A DNA stretch of 14,672 nt from Eubacteriales Family XIII. Incertae Sedis bacterium (GCA_031290715.1 JAITNA010000206.1:1-14672), one strand, 5' to 3'; shown: positions 1-7,635, counted from the first letter of the stretch. A program made the numbers and translations. The notes: generated by a model not told the origin, from the sequence alone.

Positions 1-80
1 TTTTTTCGGCTGACAAGGCGCAAAACGCAGCTGTACCGGTGGTACAGCGAGGCTTTGCAACGCAGTCAGGCGGAAAAAAG
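1..80. repeat. Long imperfect palindrome upstream of gyrB
   Basis: A run of six T (1-6) faces a run of six A (74-79). CTGTACC (31-37) pairs perfectly with GGTACAG (41-47) around a GGT loop, and outer segments such as CTGAC (10-14) and GTCAG (65-69) pair with mismatches and internal loops between. Each strand reads T-run, hairpin, A-run, so neither strand has the hairpin-then-U-tract order of an intrinsic terminator. It could be a dispersed palindromic repeat or a cruciform-forming site. It may extend left of the window. Confidence 0.6.
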
Positions 81-156
81 ACAAGCCAAATGTACACTTT
101 ATTTCGTAACGCTTCCTTACTGAAAAAGGAAAACAGGTATCGGGAGGGAGGAACGT
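81..156 (+). promoter_or_regulatory. gyrB leader and ribosome binding site
   Basis: This short region between the palindrome and gyrB holds a strong Shine-Dalgarno GGGAGG at 146-151, five bases before the ATG at 157. A small possible hairpin (TTCCTT 113-118 with AAGGAA 126-131) lies upstream. I could not identify a convincing sigma-A or SigB promoter, so whether gyrB starts a transcript here or is read from upstream is open. Confidence 0.5.
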
Positions 157-2088
157 ATGGCGGCGGACGTCGAACAGCAAAAATATGACGCGGAACAAAT
201 ACAGGTTTTGGAGGGGCTCGAACCGGTACGGACGCGGCCGGGGATGTATATCGGCAGCACGGGGCCGAAAGGCCTGCACCATCTGGTCTATGAAGTCGTA
301 GACAACAGCGTCGATGAGGCGCTTGCCGGATATTGCAAACACATTGATGTGACCATTCAAGCGGACAACTCCATCGTCGTCGAGGACGACGGGCGGGGTA
401 TGCCCGTGGACAAGCATCCCAAATTGGGGATTCCCGCGGTCGAGGTCATTCATACGGTCCTTCACGCGGGCGGGAAATTCGGCGGCGGCGGCTACAAGGT
501 GTCCGGCGGGCTGCATGGGGTGGGCGCTTCGGTCGTCAACGCTTTGTCCGAACATATGGAAGTCGAAATCAAACGCAACGGGCTTATTTACAAGCAGACG
601 TATTCGCGCGGGGATGTGACGAGCAAGCTCGAGGTGGTCGGCGAGTCGAAAAAGACGGGGTCAAAGACGATGTTCCGGCCGGACCCGGAGATTTTCGACG
701 AGCTTGAGTATGATTATTCGACGTTGGAGCACCGGCTGCGCGAGATGGCTTTCCTGAACAAGGGCGTGACGATCACGCTGAAGGATGAACGCGAGGGGAA
801 GAAAAAGAAGGAAGTATTCTATTACGAGGGGGGCATCCGCGAGTTCGTCAAGCACCAAAACGAAAACAAGGAACCCATTCATCCCGATATCATCTACTTT
901 GAAGCGAAGCGCGAAACGGGCGACGCGGAAGTTGAGATCGCGATGCAGTATACGAAACGGTACAACGAAACGGTATTTTCCTACGCGAACAACATCAATA
1001 CCATCGAAGGCGGTATGCATTTGGCCGGCTTTCGCGCATCGCTTACGCGGGTCTTTAATGATTACGCGAGGCGAACGGGGATTCTCAAAGAAAAGGATGA
1101 ATCCTTTACGGGCGAGGATGTGCGCGAGGGGCTGACCGCGATCATTTCCGTCAAGCTGGCGTCGCCGCAGTTCGAGGGGCAGACGAAGGCCAAGCTTGGC
1201 AACAGCGACATCCGCGGCTATGTGGAGAGTACGGCGAACGATCGGCTGGGCGCGTTCCTGAATGAAAATCCGGCGCAGGCCAAGACGATTCTCGAGAAAA
1301 TCACGGCGACCTATAAGGTGCGCCTGAAAACGCAGAAGGTGCGGGAAACGGAGCGCAAGAGCCTGATGGACGGCGGGAGTTTGCCGGGGAAGCTCGCGGA
1401 CTGCTCGGAGAAGGACCCGGTCATTTCCGAAATCTTTTTGGTCGAGGGGGATTCCGCGGGCGGCAGCGCGAAGATGGGGCGCGACCGCAAAAGGCAAGCC
1501 ATCCTGCCGCTGCGCGGCAAGATTCTGAATGTGGAAAAGGCCAATATCGACCGCGTGCTCACGTCCGCGGAGATCAAGAATATGATCACGGCTTTCGGCT
1601 GCGGCATCGACGACCGCTTTGACGCCGAAAAACTTCGCTATCACAAGATCATCATCATGACGGACGCGGACGTGGACGGGGCGCATATCCGGACGCTGTT
1701 GCTGACGTTTTTCTTCCGGCATATGACGCAGCTCATCCAGGACGGCTATGTGTATATCGCGCAGCCGCCGCTTTACCGCGTCAAGCGCGGCAAGGATACG
1801 CATTATACCTACAATGAGAAGGAGCAGGAGAAGCTGATACAGGGGATCGCGGGCGACACGCCGAACGCGAAGCTTGATATTCAGCGCTACAAGGGCCTTG
1901 GCGAGATGGACGCGGAGCAGCTTTGGGAAACGACGATGGACTGGAGCGCGCGGACGCTGATCCAAGTGACGATGGACGACTATACGATGGCGGATGAGAT
2001 GTTCGCGATGCTCATGGGGGACCGCGTGGAACCGCGGCGGCGCTTCATCGAGGAGAACGCGAAGTACGTAAAGAATTTGGATATTTAA
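157..2088 (+). CDS. gyrB: DNA gyrase subunit B
   Basis: ATPase subunit of the A2B2 type II topoisomerase that introduces negative supercoils into DNA in the cytoplasm. The 643 residues match the usual length in Gram-positive bacteria. The N-terminal GHKL ATPase domain shows EVVDNSVDEAL, with presumed catalytic Glu46 and Mg-binding Asn50, and glycine-rich nucleotide loops such as GGLHGVGASVV. The C-terminal TOPRIM domain carries EGDSAGGSA (from Glu430) and the metal-binding DADVDG (Asp503, Asp505, Asp507). The GyrA-contacting tail has QRYKGLGEMDAEQLW. The ATG at 157 is supported by GGGAGG five bases upstream. gyrA follows after 87 bases that contain a palindromic repeat, so the two subunits may not be tightly translationally coupled. 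A ParE identity is unlikely because gyrA lies next door and both sequences are gyrase-like. Confidence is very high. Confidence 0.98.
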   Translation: MAADVEQQKYDAEQIQVLEGLEPVRTRPGMYIGSTGPKGLHHLVYEVVDNSVDEALAGYCKHIDVTIQADNSIVVEDDGRGMPVDKHPKLGIPAVEVIHTVLHAGGKFGGGGYKVSGGLHGVGASVVNALSEHMEVEIKRNGLIYKQTYSRGDVTSKLEVVGESKKTGSKTMFRPDPEIFDELEYDYSTLEHRLREMAFLNKGVTITLKDEREGKKKKEVFYYEGGIREFVKHQNENKEPIHPDIIYFEAKRETGDAEVEIAMQYTKRYNETVFSYANNINTIEGGMHLAGFRASLTRVFNDYARRTGILKEKDESFTGEDVREGLTAIISVKLASPQFEGQTKAKLGNSDIRGYVESTANDRLGAFLNENPAQAKTILEKITATYKVRLKTQKVRETERKSLMDGGSLPGKLADCSEKDPVISEIFLVEGDSAGGSAKMGRDRKRQAILPLRGKILNVEKANIDRVLTSAEIKNMITAFGCGIDDRFDAEKLRYHKIIIMTDADVDGAHIRTLLLTFFFRHMTQLIQDGYVYIAQPPLYRVKRGKDTHYTYNEKEQEKLIQGIAGDTPNAKLDIQRYKGLGEMDAEQLWETTMDWSARTLIQVTMDDYTMADEMFAMLMGDRVEPRRRFIEENAKYVKNLDI

Positions 2089-2103
2089 TGTGGGAGTATT
2101 AGG

Positions 2104-2153
2104 CACTGGATTCTCGGGATCCGCCGCAAGCAGCGGCCCCAAGAATGACAGTG
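2104..2153. repeat. Palindromic intergenic repeat between gyrB and gyrA
   Basis: The left flank CACTGGATTCTCGGG (2104-2118) and right flank CCCAAGAATGACAGTG (2138-2153) are imperfect reverse complements. They enclose a core hairpin, GCCGC (2123-2127) and GCGGC (2133-2137) with loop AAGCA. The same flanks recur at 14623-14637 and 14648-14660 around a different core, so this is a dispersed repeat unit. It could form an RNA hairpin in the gyrB-gyrA transcript and affect processing or relative expression. No U-tract follows, so it is not a standard terminator. Confidence 0.8.
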
Positions 2154-2175
2154 AAGTGAGAAAATGGAGAGTTGA

Positions 2176-4731
2176 ATGGATCAATTGGATGAAATGAAGC
2201 TGATACAGCGCGAGGTTCATGATGAGATGAAATCCGCTTATATTGATTACGCGATGAGCGTGATTGTGGGGCGGGCGCTTCCGGATGTGCGCGACGGGCT
2301 GAAGCCGGTGCATCGCCGCATACTTTTTGGGATGTCGGAACTGGGGCTGACGCCGGACAAGGCGTTCAAGAAGTCGGCGCGTATCGTCGGCGATGTCATG
2401 GGTAAGTATCACCCGCACGGGGATTCTTCGGTCTATGACGCGATGGTCCGGATGGCGCAGGATTTTTCGATCAACTATCCGCTTGTGGACGGGCACGGGA
2501 ATTTTGGGTCTGTCGATGGCGACGGCGCGGCCGCGATGCGGTATACGGAAGCGCGCATGACGCCTTTGGCGCTGCAGATGCTGCGGGATATCGAAAAAGA
2601 TACCGTGGACTTCATGCCCAACTTCGACGGCGACGAGCGGGAGCCGATCGTGCTTCCCTCGCGCTTCCCCAATCTGCTTGTCAACGGGTCCAACGGGATC
2701 GCGGTCGGGATGGCGACTTCTATCCCGCCGCACAATCTGCGCGAGGTGGTGGACGCGACGGTGAAGTTGATTGACGAGCCGGACACGACAGCAGAGGAAT
2801 TGAGCAAGATTGTCACGGGGCCGGATTTCCCGACGGGGGCGACCATTCTCGGGAAAAAGGGCGCGCGCGAAGCGTACAAGACGGGGCGCGGAAGCGTGCT
2901 TGTCCGCGCGACGACGGAAATGGAAGAAACGAAGAAAGGCAAGCAGCAAATCGTTGTGACGTCCATCCCGTATCAGGTCAACAAGGGCCGGCTTTTGGAG
3001 AAGCTCGGAGAGTTGGTCCGGGAGAAAAAGATCGAGGGGATCTCGGAGGTCCGCGACGAGTCAAACCGCGAGGGCACGCGCATTGTGATAGAGCTCAAAC
3101 GGGACGCGAACCCGCAGATCACGCTGAATAGGCTGTTCAAGCAGACACAGCTGCAGGAAAGCTACAGCATGATCATGATCGCGATTGTGGCGGGGGAGCC
3201 GAAGCTGCTCACGCTGCGCGATATTCTCGTGCATTATTTGGCGCACCAAAAGGAAATCGTCACGCGCAGGACGCGCTTCGAGCTGAAAAAAGCGGAAGCG
3301 CGCGCGCATATTTTGGAAGGGCTGCTCATCGCGCTCGACAACATCGACGAGGTGATCAAGACCATCCGGTCGAGCTACGACAACGCGCGGGAAAACCTCA
3401 TGGCGCGCTTTTCCCTCAGCGAGCTTCAGGCACAGGCCATTCTCGACATGCGTCTGGCGCGCCTGCAGGGATTAGAAAAAGAGAAGATCGAAAAGGAATA
3501 CGCCGAGCTCAAAAAGATGATCGAGTATTACAAGAATCTGCTTGCGGACGAAAGCCAGCTGATGGGCGTTGTGAAAGCGGAATTGATCGAGATCAAGGAC
3601 AAGTACGGCGGCAAGCGCAAGACGACCATCGTGGCGGCGGCGGCCGACATCGAGGATGAGGATTTGATCGAGGAGAGCCGGATTGCGATCACGCTGACCC
3701 ACCTCGGATATATCAAGCGCATCGACTCGGACGAGTACAAGCTGCAGCGGCGCGGCGGCAAGGGGATCAAGGCGCTGACGACGCGGGATAACGATTTTGT
3801 GCGCGACCTCATCATCACGTCGACGCATGATACCTTGATGTTCTTTACAAATACCGGAAAGGTTCATAAAATAAAGGCATACGAGATACCGGAAGCGCAG
3901 CGGACGGCGAAGGGTACGCCGGCGATCAATTTCCTCAGCCTGATGCAGCGGGAGCGGATCACGGCCCTCATGCCGATTCGCGAGTTCCCGGAGGACCGCT
4001 ACCTGATTTGCGTGACAAAGAAAGGGACGATCAAAAAGACGTCGCTGTCGCAGTACGATACGAACCGCAAGGGCGGGCTCATCGCCATCAGCTTGAAAGA
4101 CGGCGACGAGATGATCGGGATCAAGCAAAGCAGCGGCACGAATGTGGTGATCTTGGTGACGAAGTTCGGCAAGAGTATCTGCTTCCACGAAAACGATGTG
4201 CGGGCAATGGGCCGCACGGCGACGGGCGTGAGGGGGATACGCCTAGAAGAGGGAGATGAGGTCGTTGGGATGGACCTCGCCGAGATCGACGAGCGGCTGC
4301 TCGTGGCCACGCAGCTCGGATACGGCAAGCGGACGCCCGTCAGCGACTATCCGATACAGCGGCGCGGCGGTCTGGGGCTTCTCACGTACGACAAGAAGAA
4401 GCTCAAGAAAACAGGCGAGCTCATCGGCGCCATCGTCGTGAAGGACGACGACGAGGTCATGCTCATCAATTCCGACGGGATCCTGATTCGCATCGAGGCG
4501 GGCGGCGTCCGTTTGGCGGGCCGCGCGACGCAGGGCGTCAAGATCATGAACGTGAGCGGCGGCGACGGCGACGTGAAGATCATTGCCATGGCCAAGGTCG
4601 CGAAAGAGGACGACGAAGCGGACGGCGGCGGCGGTTCCGGCGGGGCTTCCGAAGTTATTTCCGAAACGGCGGCTGAAACTGCGGAAACCGCGGAAAAGGA
4701 TGAACCGGATCAACTCGAATTGGAAACGTAA
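2176..4731 (+). CDS. gyrA: DNA gyrase subunit A
   Basis: DNA-cleaving and rejoining subunit of gyrase, partner of the upstream GyrB. The 851 residues are a normal length. The N-terminal winged-helix/tower region contains AAMRYTEARM with the presumed catalytic Tyr123 that forms the covalent link to DNA. The quinolone-resistance region reads GKYHPHGDSSVYDAM; Ser84 and Asp88 are intact, so no classical resistance substitution is visible there. The GyrA box QRRGGKG (524-530), which marks a gyrase rather than topoisomerase IV, lies at the start of the C-terminal beta-pinwheel, and a second QRRGG-type blade motif follows. The protein ends in a Gly-rich then acidic tail (roughly 815-851), as in other GyrA proteins where the tail tunes supercoiling. 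ATG at 2176 follows GGAGAG at 2166-2171. The next gene starts 17 bases after the stop. Confidence 0.98.
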   Translation: MDQLDEMKLIQREVHDEMKSAYIDYAMSVIVGRALPDVRDGLKPVHRRILFGMSELGLTPDKAFKKSARIVGDVMGKYHPHGDSSVYDAMVRMAQDFSINYPLVDGHGNFGSVDGDGAAAMRYTEARMTPLALQMLRDIEKDTVDFMPNFDGDEREPIVLPSRFPNLLVNGSNGIAVGMATSIPPHNLREVVDATVKLIDEPDTTAEELSKIVTGPDFPTGATILGKKGAREAYKTGRGSVLVRATTEMEETKKGKQQIVVTSIPYQVNKGRLLEKLGELVREKKIEGISEVRDESNREGTRIVIELKRDANPQITLNRLFKQTQLQESYSMIMIAIVAGEPKLLTLRDILVHYLAHQKEIVTRRTRFELKKAEARAHILEGLLIALDNIDEVIKTIRSSYDNARENLMARFSLSELQAQAILDMRLARLQGLEKEKIEKEYAELKKMIEYYKNLLADESQLMGVVKAELIEIKDKYGGKRKTTIVAAAADIEDEDLIEESRIAITLTHLGYIKRIDSDEYKLQRRGGKGIKALTTRDNDFVRDLIITSTHDTLMFFTNTGKVHKIKAYEIPEAQRTAKGTPAINFLSLMQRERITALMPIREFPEDRYLICVTKKGTIKKTSLSQYDTNRKGGLIAISLKDGDEMIGIKQSSGTNVVILVTKFGKSICFHENDVRAMGRTATGVRGIRLEEGDEVVGMDLAEIDERLLVATQLGYGKRTPVSDYPIQRRGGLGLLTYDKKKLKKTGELIGAIVVKDDDEVMLINSDGILIRIEAGGVRLAGRATQGVKIMNVSGGDGDVKIIAMAKVAKEDDEADGGGGSGGASEVISETAAETAETAEKDEPDQLELET

Positions 4732-4748
4732 CGGAAACGAGGTGAAAA

Positions 4749-5057
4749 ATGGCGCTTTCGATCAATGCGAACAACAATGCGCAGGCCGGGCTGTGGGAGT
4801 TTCGGCTTGTCGGTGAAGTGGATATCTCCAATGCGCATTATTTCAAAAAACAGTTGGAAGCCGCCTTGTCCGAGAAGCGGCAAAGTATCACGGTCGACCT
4901 TTCTGACCTCAACTATATTGACAGCACGGGCCTTGGTGTGATCATCGGCGCGTATGGGACGGCCAAGAAAGAGGGGCTCAGTATCAAGCTTCTGAATCCA
5001 AAGGACAATGTGAAAAAATTGCTCAACATCTCAGGGTTGGATAAGATTCTTTGCTGA
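4749..5057 (+). CDS. rsbV: Anti-sigma factor antagonist (STAS domain, RsbV type)
   Basis: A 102-residue single STAS-domain protein, the family's usual size. In this family the unphosphorylated antagonist binds the anti-sigma kinase and frees the sigma factor; phosphorylation on a conserved Ser inactivates it. Here DSTGLGVIIG contains the expected phosphorylatable Ser59 at the start of helix 2. The N-terminal half has the typical GEVDISNAHYFKKQL strand-helix. The ATG at 4749 follows GAGGTG (4739-4744) with four bases between, and the gene begins 17 bases after gyrA. The kinase gene follows 26 bases downstream and a SigB-like sigma factor after that, giving the standard rsbV-rsbW-sigB order. 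SpoIIAA is the main alternative; the neighbouring sigma factor resembles SigB more than SigF, so RsbV is preferred. Confidence 0.9.
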   Translation: MALSINANNNAQAGLWEFRLVGEVDISNAHYFKKQLEAALSEKRQSITVDLSDLNYIDSTGLGVIIGAYGTAKKEGLSIKLLNPKDNVKKLLNISGLDKILC

Positions 5058-5071
5058 AGAGGAAGGCCCAC

Positions 5072-5079
5072 GGAGGAGG
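5072..5079 (+). promoter_or_regulatory. Ribosome binding site that sets the rsbW start
   Basis: GGAGGAGG ends four bases before the ATG at 5084. It favours that ATG over the in-frame TTG at 5051, which overlaps the end of rsbV and would add eleven residues not typical of the family. Confidence 0.85.
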
Positions 5080-5083
5080 AGAA

Positions 5084-5500
5084 ATGGCGGATTTGTTGAA
5101 ATTGAATGTGCCGGGGAAGCCGGAATACGTCGGAACGGTCCGCATGGCGGCTTCGTCGCTTGCGAGCGGCGCGGGCTTTGACGTCGAGGCGATTGACGAC
5201 ATCAAGGTCGCGGTGTCCGAAGCCTGTACGAATATCGTCCGCCATGCTCATGAGGGGCCGGATTTTGTGTACGACGTCAGCTTTGAAATCGAGCGCGAAA
5301 AGCTGACAATTACCGTGAAAGATGACGGCGCGGGATACAACATCGAAGAATACAGCGAGCCGGTGCCGGGGGAGATTCGCGAGAGCGGACTGGGGCTTTT
5401 CATTATCAAGGCGCTCATGGACGAGGTGGACGTTCAGTCCGAAATCGGCGTCGGCACGCATATCCGAATGACCAAATATCTGCAAACCGGGACCGCGTAA
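5084..5500 (+). CDS. rsbW: Anti-sigma factor serine kinase (RsbW type)
   Basis: A 138-residue GHKL-fold ATPase. RsbW-type proteins bind and hold their sigma factor and also phosphorylate the STAS antagonist, so the nucleotide state decides which partner is bound. Visible motifs: the N box EACTNIVRHAH with Mg-binding Asn50; G1 box DDGAGYN (81-86); G2 box SGLGLFIIKAL (101-111); and GTHIRM near the end. There is no signal peptide or membrane segment. The start at 5084 is chosen for its strong GGAGGAGG site and because MADLLKLNVPG is a natural family N terminus. It sits 26 bases after rsbV and 11 bases before the sigma factor, so all three are surely co-expressed. SpoIIAB is a homologous alternative, judged less likely from the sigma factor. 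Confidence 0.9.
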   Translation: MADLLKLNVPGKPEYVGTVRMAASSLASGAGFDVEAIDDIKVAVSEACTNIVRHAHEGPDFVYDVSFEIEREKLTITVKDDGAGYNIEEYSEPVPGEIRESGLGLFIIKALMDEVDVQSEIGVGTHIRMTKYLQTGTA

Positions 5501-5511
5501 GGGACGAAAAA

Positions 5512-6267
5512 ATGGCGCAAACGGCCGCGTACAAACCGAATACGGAAGAACTGTTTCGCCGGTACCGGGATGCGCCGAGCGAGGAGCTGAGAAATGAGTT
5601 GGCGGAAAGCTATCTCTATTTGGCGGAGATTCTTTCGCATAAATACTCGAACAAAGGCATCGACTATGAGGACCTCTATCAGGTCGCGGCCTACGCGCTG
5701 CTCCTTGCGGTGGAGCGCTATGACCCGGATAAGGGCGTGCAATTCGCGAGCTATGCCACACCGACCATCATCGGGGAGATCAAGAAACATTTCCGCGATA
5801 CCACATGGTCTTTGAAGGTCCCGCGGCGGCTCAAAGAGGTATCGATGCGAATCCCCGCGGCAAAGGCCCGGCTTCAGGAAAAATTACATCATATCCCGAC
5901 GATCGCGGAGCTTGCCGACTATATGCAGATATCCGAGGAGGAGGCCCTCGAAGCACTGGAAAGCAGCAAGGCCTACACAGCCTATTCTTTGGAGCAGGAA
6001 ACCGAGGACTCCGCGGACGACAGTGTCCCGCAATCGGAACGATATCTCGGCTCCATCGAGGAGGGCTATGGCGCGTTCGAGCTGTCCGCGGTCCTTGAAA
6101 AAGTGATGGCGGGACTGTCCGACACAGAAAAGGACATCGTCCGCCGCCGATTTTTGGACGAAACGACGCAGCGCGAGGCGGCGCAGGCGCTCGGCCTCAG
6201 CCAAATGACCGTATCGCGCATCGAAAAAGCGCTGAGAAGCAAATTCCGGAGGGAATTCAGCAGGTAG
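5512..6267 (+). CDS. sigB: RNA polymerase sigma factor, SigB type
   Basis: A 251-residue sigma-70 family factor of the SigB/SigF/SigG group. Region 2 spans about 32-97, with KYSNKGIDYEDLYQV and FASYATPTIIGEIKKHFRD. Region 3 begins DTTWSLKVPRRLKE (96-109), close to the DKTWS..VPRR version that I recall from Bacillus SigB and unlike SigF. An acidic stretch with GSIEEGYG (180-187) also resembles SigB. Region 4.2 helix-turn-helix is about 219-241 (REAAQALGLSQMTVSRIEKA). The ATG at 5512 lies 11 bases after rsbW; AAGGGA at 5499-5504 is a modest ribosome site, so expression may depend on coupling to rsbW. By family knowledge it is held by RsbW and released when RsbV is dephosphorylated; it may direct a general stress regulon. 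No SigB-type promoter was recognised upstream of rsbV, so autoregulation is not evident. Confidence 0.92.
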   Translation: MAQTAAYKPNTEELFRRYRDAPSEELRNELAESYLYLAEILSHKYSNKGIDYEDLYQVAAYALLLAVERYDPDKGVQFASYATPTIIGEIKKHFRDTTWSLKVPRRLKEVSMRIPAAKARLQEKLHHIPTIAELADYMQISEEEALEALESSKAYTAYSLEQETEDSADDSVPQSERYLGSIEEGYGAFELSAVLEKVMAGLSDTEKDIVRRRFLDETTQREAAQALGLSQMTVSRIEKALRSKFRREFSR

Positions 6268-6320
6268 TACAAGCAGTATAAGCAGTACAAGCCGGCAGTA
6301 CAAAAGCCGGCGGTACAACA
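6264..6320 (+). repeat. Nested tandem repeats between sigB and trpS
   Basis: Three 9-base units (GTAGTACAA 6264-6272, GCAGTATAA 6273-6281, GCAGTACAA 6282-6290) are followed by two 15-base units (GCCGGCAGTACAAAA 6291-6305, GCCGGCGGTACAACA 6306-6320). All share the core (A/G)GTA(C/T)AA. The first unit contains the sigB stop TAG, so copy-number change would not lengthen SigB but would alter the distance to trpS. It is too short for a T-box leader. Confidence 0.85.
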
Positions 6321-6323
6321 GGC

Positions 6324-6329
6324 AGGAGG
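6324..6329 (+). promoter_or_regulatory. Ribosome binding site for the trpS TTG start
   Basis: AGGAGG lies four bases before the TTG at 6334. Translation from this TTG gives the family N terminus that leads into the HIGH-like motif, so a TTG start is preferred over any internal ATG. Confidence 0.85.
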
Positions 6330-6333
6330 AACA

Positions 6334-7338
6334 TTGACAGAAAAGACGATCCGCGTATTTTCCGGGGTACAGCCCACAGGGAACATTCATATTGGGAATT
6401 ATCTGGGCGCGCTCAAGCAGTTTGTTGCCCTTCAGGAAGAGGGCAAGTGCATTTACTGCATTGTGGATTTGCACGCGGTCACGCTGCCGAAAGACCCCGC
6501 GGAGCTTCGGGAAAACATTCTCGACGTCGCCGCGCTGTATCTGGCGATCGGCATCGACCCGAAAGACGCCACCATATTTGTGCAGTCGGATGTCCCCGGA
6601 CACGCCGAGCTGTCCTGGCTCCTGACTTGCTGCTCCTACACGGGCGAGCTTTCGCGCATGACGCAGTTCAAGGACAAGAGCCGCGGCGGGGATTCCGCGC
6701 CGACCGGCCTTTTCACCTATCCCCTGCTCATGGCCGCCGACATCCTCCTGTACGACAGCGACGTCGTCCCGGTCGGACAGGATCAAAAACAACACATCGA
6801 ACTCACGCGTGACCTCGCCGTGCGAATCAATAATCGTTTTGGGGATGACACGTTCGTGGTGCCGGAGGGCCGATTTTTGAAAGAGGGCGCGCGTGTCATG
6901 GCGCTCGACGATCCGGCCGCAAAGATGAGCAAGAGCGCGGAGAGCGAGATGAGCCGGATTTCGCTGCTTGACGACGAAAGCAAGATCAAAAAAGCGATCA
7001 TGCGCGCAACGACGGATTCGGACGGAGAGATTCGCTATGACGCCGAAAACAAGCCCGGCGTCAGCAACCTCCTCAGCATTTACAGCGCCTTTTCCGGGCG
7101 CAGTACGGCGCTTTTGGAAAAAGACTACGCGGGGCAGGGCTACGGGGCGCTCAAAAAAGATTTGGCCGAGGTCGTCGTCTTGGCGCTGCGGCCGATTCGC
7201 CGGCAATACGACGACATTCGGGGCTCGCAGGAGCTTGCGCTTGTTTTGAAAGACGGCGCGGAGCGCGCGAACGGGATTGCGGAGGGCGTTGTGCAGCGCG
7301 TCAAAGACAAATTTGGATTGGGAACGAAGCGATTATGA
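6334..7338 (+). CDS. trpS: Tryptophanyl-tRNA synthetase
   Basis: Class Ic aminoacyl-tRNA synthetase that charges tRNA(Trp) with tryptophan using ATP. The 334 residues are the normal bacterial length. The N-terminal Rossmann fold has SGVQPTGNIHIGNYLGAL, with the HIGH-type motif at His19-Asn22. VPVGQDQKQHIELTRDLA is the conserved tRNA/Trp-pocket region. The KMSKS loop is at 197-201, followed by SAESEMSRI. The start is a TTG with a strong AGGAGG. The gene ends in a 4-base ATGA overlap with gatC, so it is probably translationally coupled to the gat genes. No T-box or trp leader structure fits in the 66 bases upstream, so regulation by uncharged tRNA(Trp) is not supported here. Confidence 0.96.
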   Translation: MTEKTIRVFSGVQPTGNIHIGNYLGALKQFVALQEEGKCIYCIVDLHAVTLPKDPAELRENILDVAALYLAIGIDPKDATIFVQSDVPGHAELSWLLTCCSYTGELSRMTQFKDKSRGGDSAPTGLFTYPLLMAADILLYDSDVVPVGQDQKQHIELTRDLAVRINNRFGDDTFVVPEGRFLKEGARVMALDDPAAKMSKSAESEMSRISLLDDESKIKKAIMRATTDSDGEIRYDAENKPGVSNLLSIYSAFSGRSTALLEKDYAGQGYGALKKDLAEVVVLALRPIRRQYDDIRGSQELALVLKDGAERANGIAEGVVQRVKDKFGLGTKRL

Positions 7339-7625
7339 AAATTGACGACAAACTGATAGAATACTTGGCCGAGCTGTCCCGCCTTGAGCTGGCGCCGGAA
7401 GAAAAGGAAGCCCGCAAGAAAGACCTTGCGGATATTTTGGACTATATGGAACGGCTGAACGGGATCGACACGGCGGGATTGCCGGAAATGACGCATCCGT
7501 TTGAATCCGGGAACCGGCTGCGTGAGGATAGGATCACAAACGGGGACAGGCGCGAAAGCCTGCTCGAAAACGCACCCGACAGAAAAGGGGCTTATTTTCG
7601 GGTCCCGCGCACGATTGAGGAATAG
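7335..7625 (+). CDS. gatC: Asp-tRNA(Asn)/Glu-tRNA(Gln) amidotransferase subunit C
   Basis: Small subunit of GatCAB, which converts mischarged Asp-tRNA(Asn) and/or Glu-tRNA(Gln) to the amide forms. GatC wraps around the GatA-GatB interface and stabilises it. The 96 residues match the family length. Recognisable features are the N-terminal helix LIEYLAELSRLELAPEE, the helix DILDYMERLNGIDTAGL, and the C-terminal LREDRITNGDRRESLLENAP followed by YFRVPRTIEE, a typical GatC ending. Its ATG overlaps the trpS stop (ATGA) and gatA begins ten bases after its stop. Confidence 0.96.
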   Translation: MKIDDKLIEYLAELSRLELAPEEKEARKKDLADILDYMERLNGIDTAGLPEMTHPFESGNRLREDRITNGDRRESLLENAPDRKGAYFRVPRTIEE

Positions 7626-7635
7626 GGAGAGTTTT

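Noticed and set aside
1..156. Replication origin with DnaA boxes
   Set aside because: gyrB-gyrA often lie near oriC, but no TTATCCACA-like box cluster or AT-rich unwinding region was seen here.
2104..2153. Intrinsic terminator after gyrB
   Set aside because: The hairpin is not followed by a T-tract and the same unit recurs elsewhere, so a dispersed repeat explains it better.
2420..2450. Quinolone-resistance substitution in GyrA
   Set aside because: The codons for the key Ser84 and Asp88 encode the susceptible-type residues.
661..2949. 762-codon open frame on the minus strand opposite gyrB and gyrA
   Set aside because: It is antisense to two unmistakable genes, its composition is rich in His/Arg/Leu as expected of a mirror frame in GC-rich DNA, and it shows no known domain.
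4749..6267. Sporulation module spoIIAA-spoIIAB-sigF
   Set aside because: Same architecture, but region 2-3 of the sigma factor (TTWSLKVPRRLKE, GSIEEGYG) is closer to SigB as I recall it, and the typical sporulation neighbours are absent. A tree of the sigma factor would settle it.
6268..6333. T-box or trp leader riboswitch before trpS
   Set aside because: Only 66 bases, filled by tandem repeats, with no specifier loop, T-box sequence or terminator hairpin.
7501..7635. Longer gatA starting upstream inside gatC
   Set aside because: The added 45 residues overlap gatC, resemble nothing in GatA, and the TTG at 7636 has its own ribosome site and family-like N terminus.
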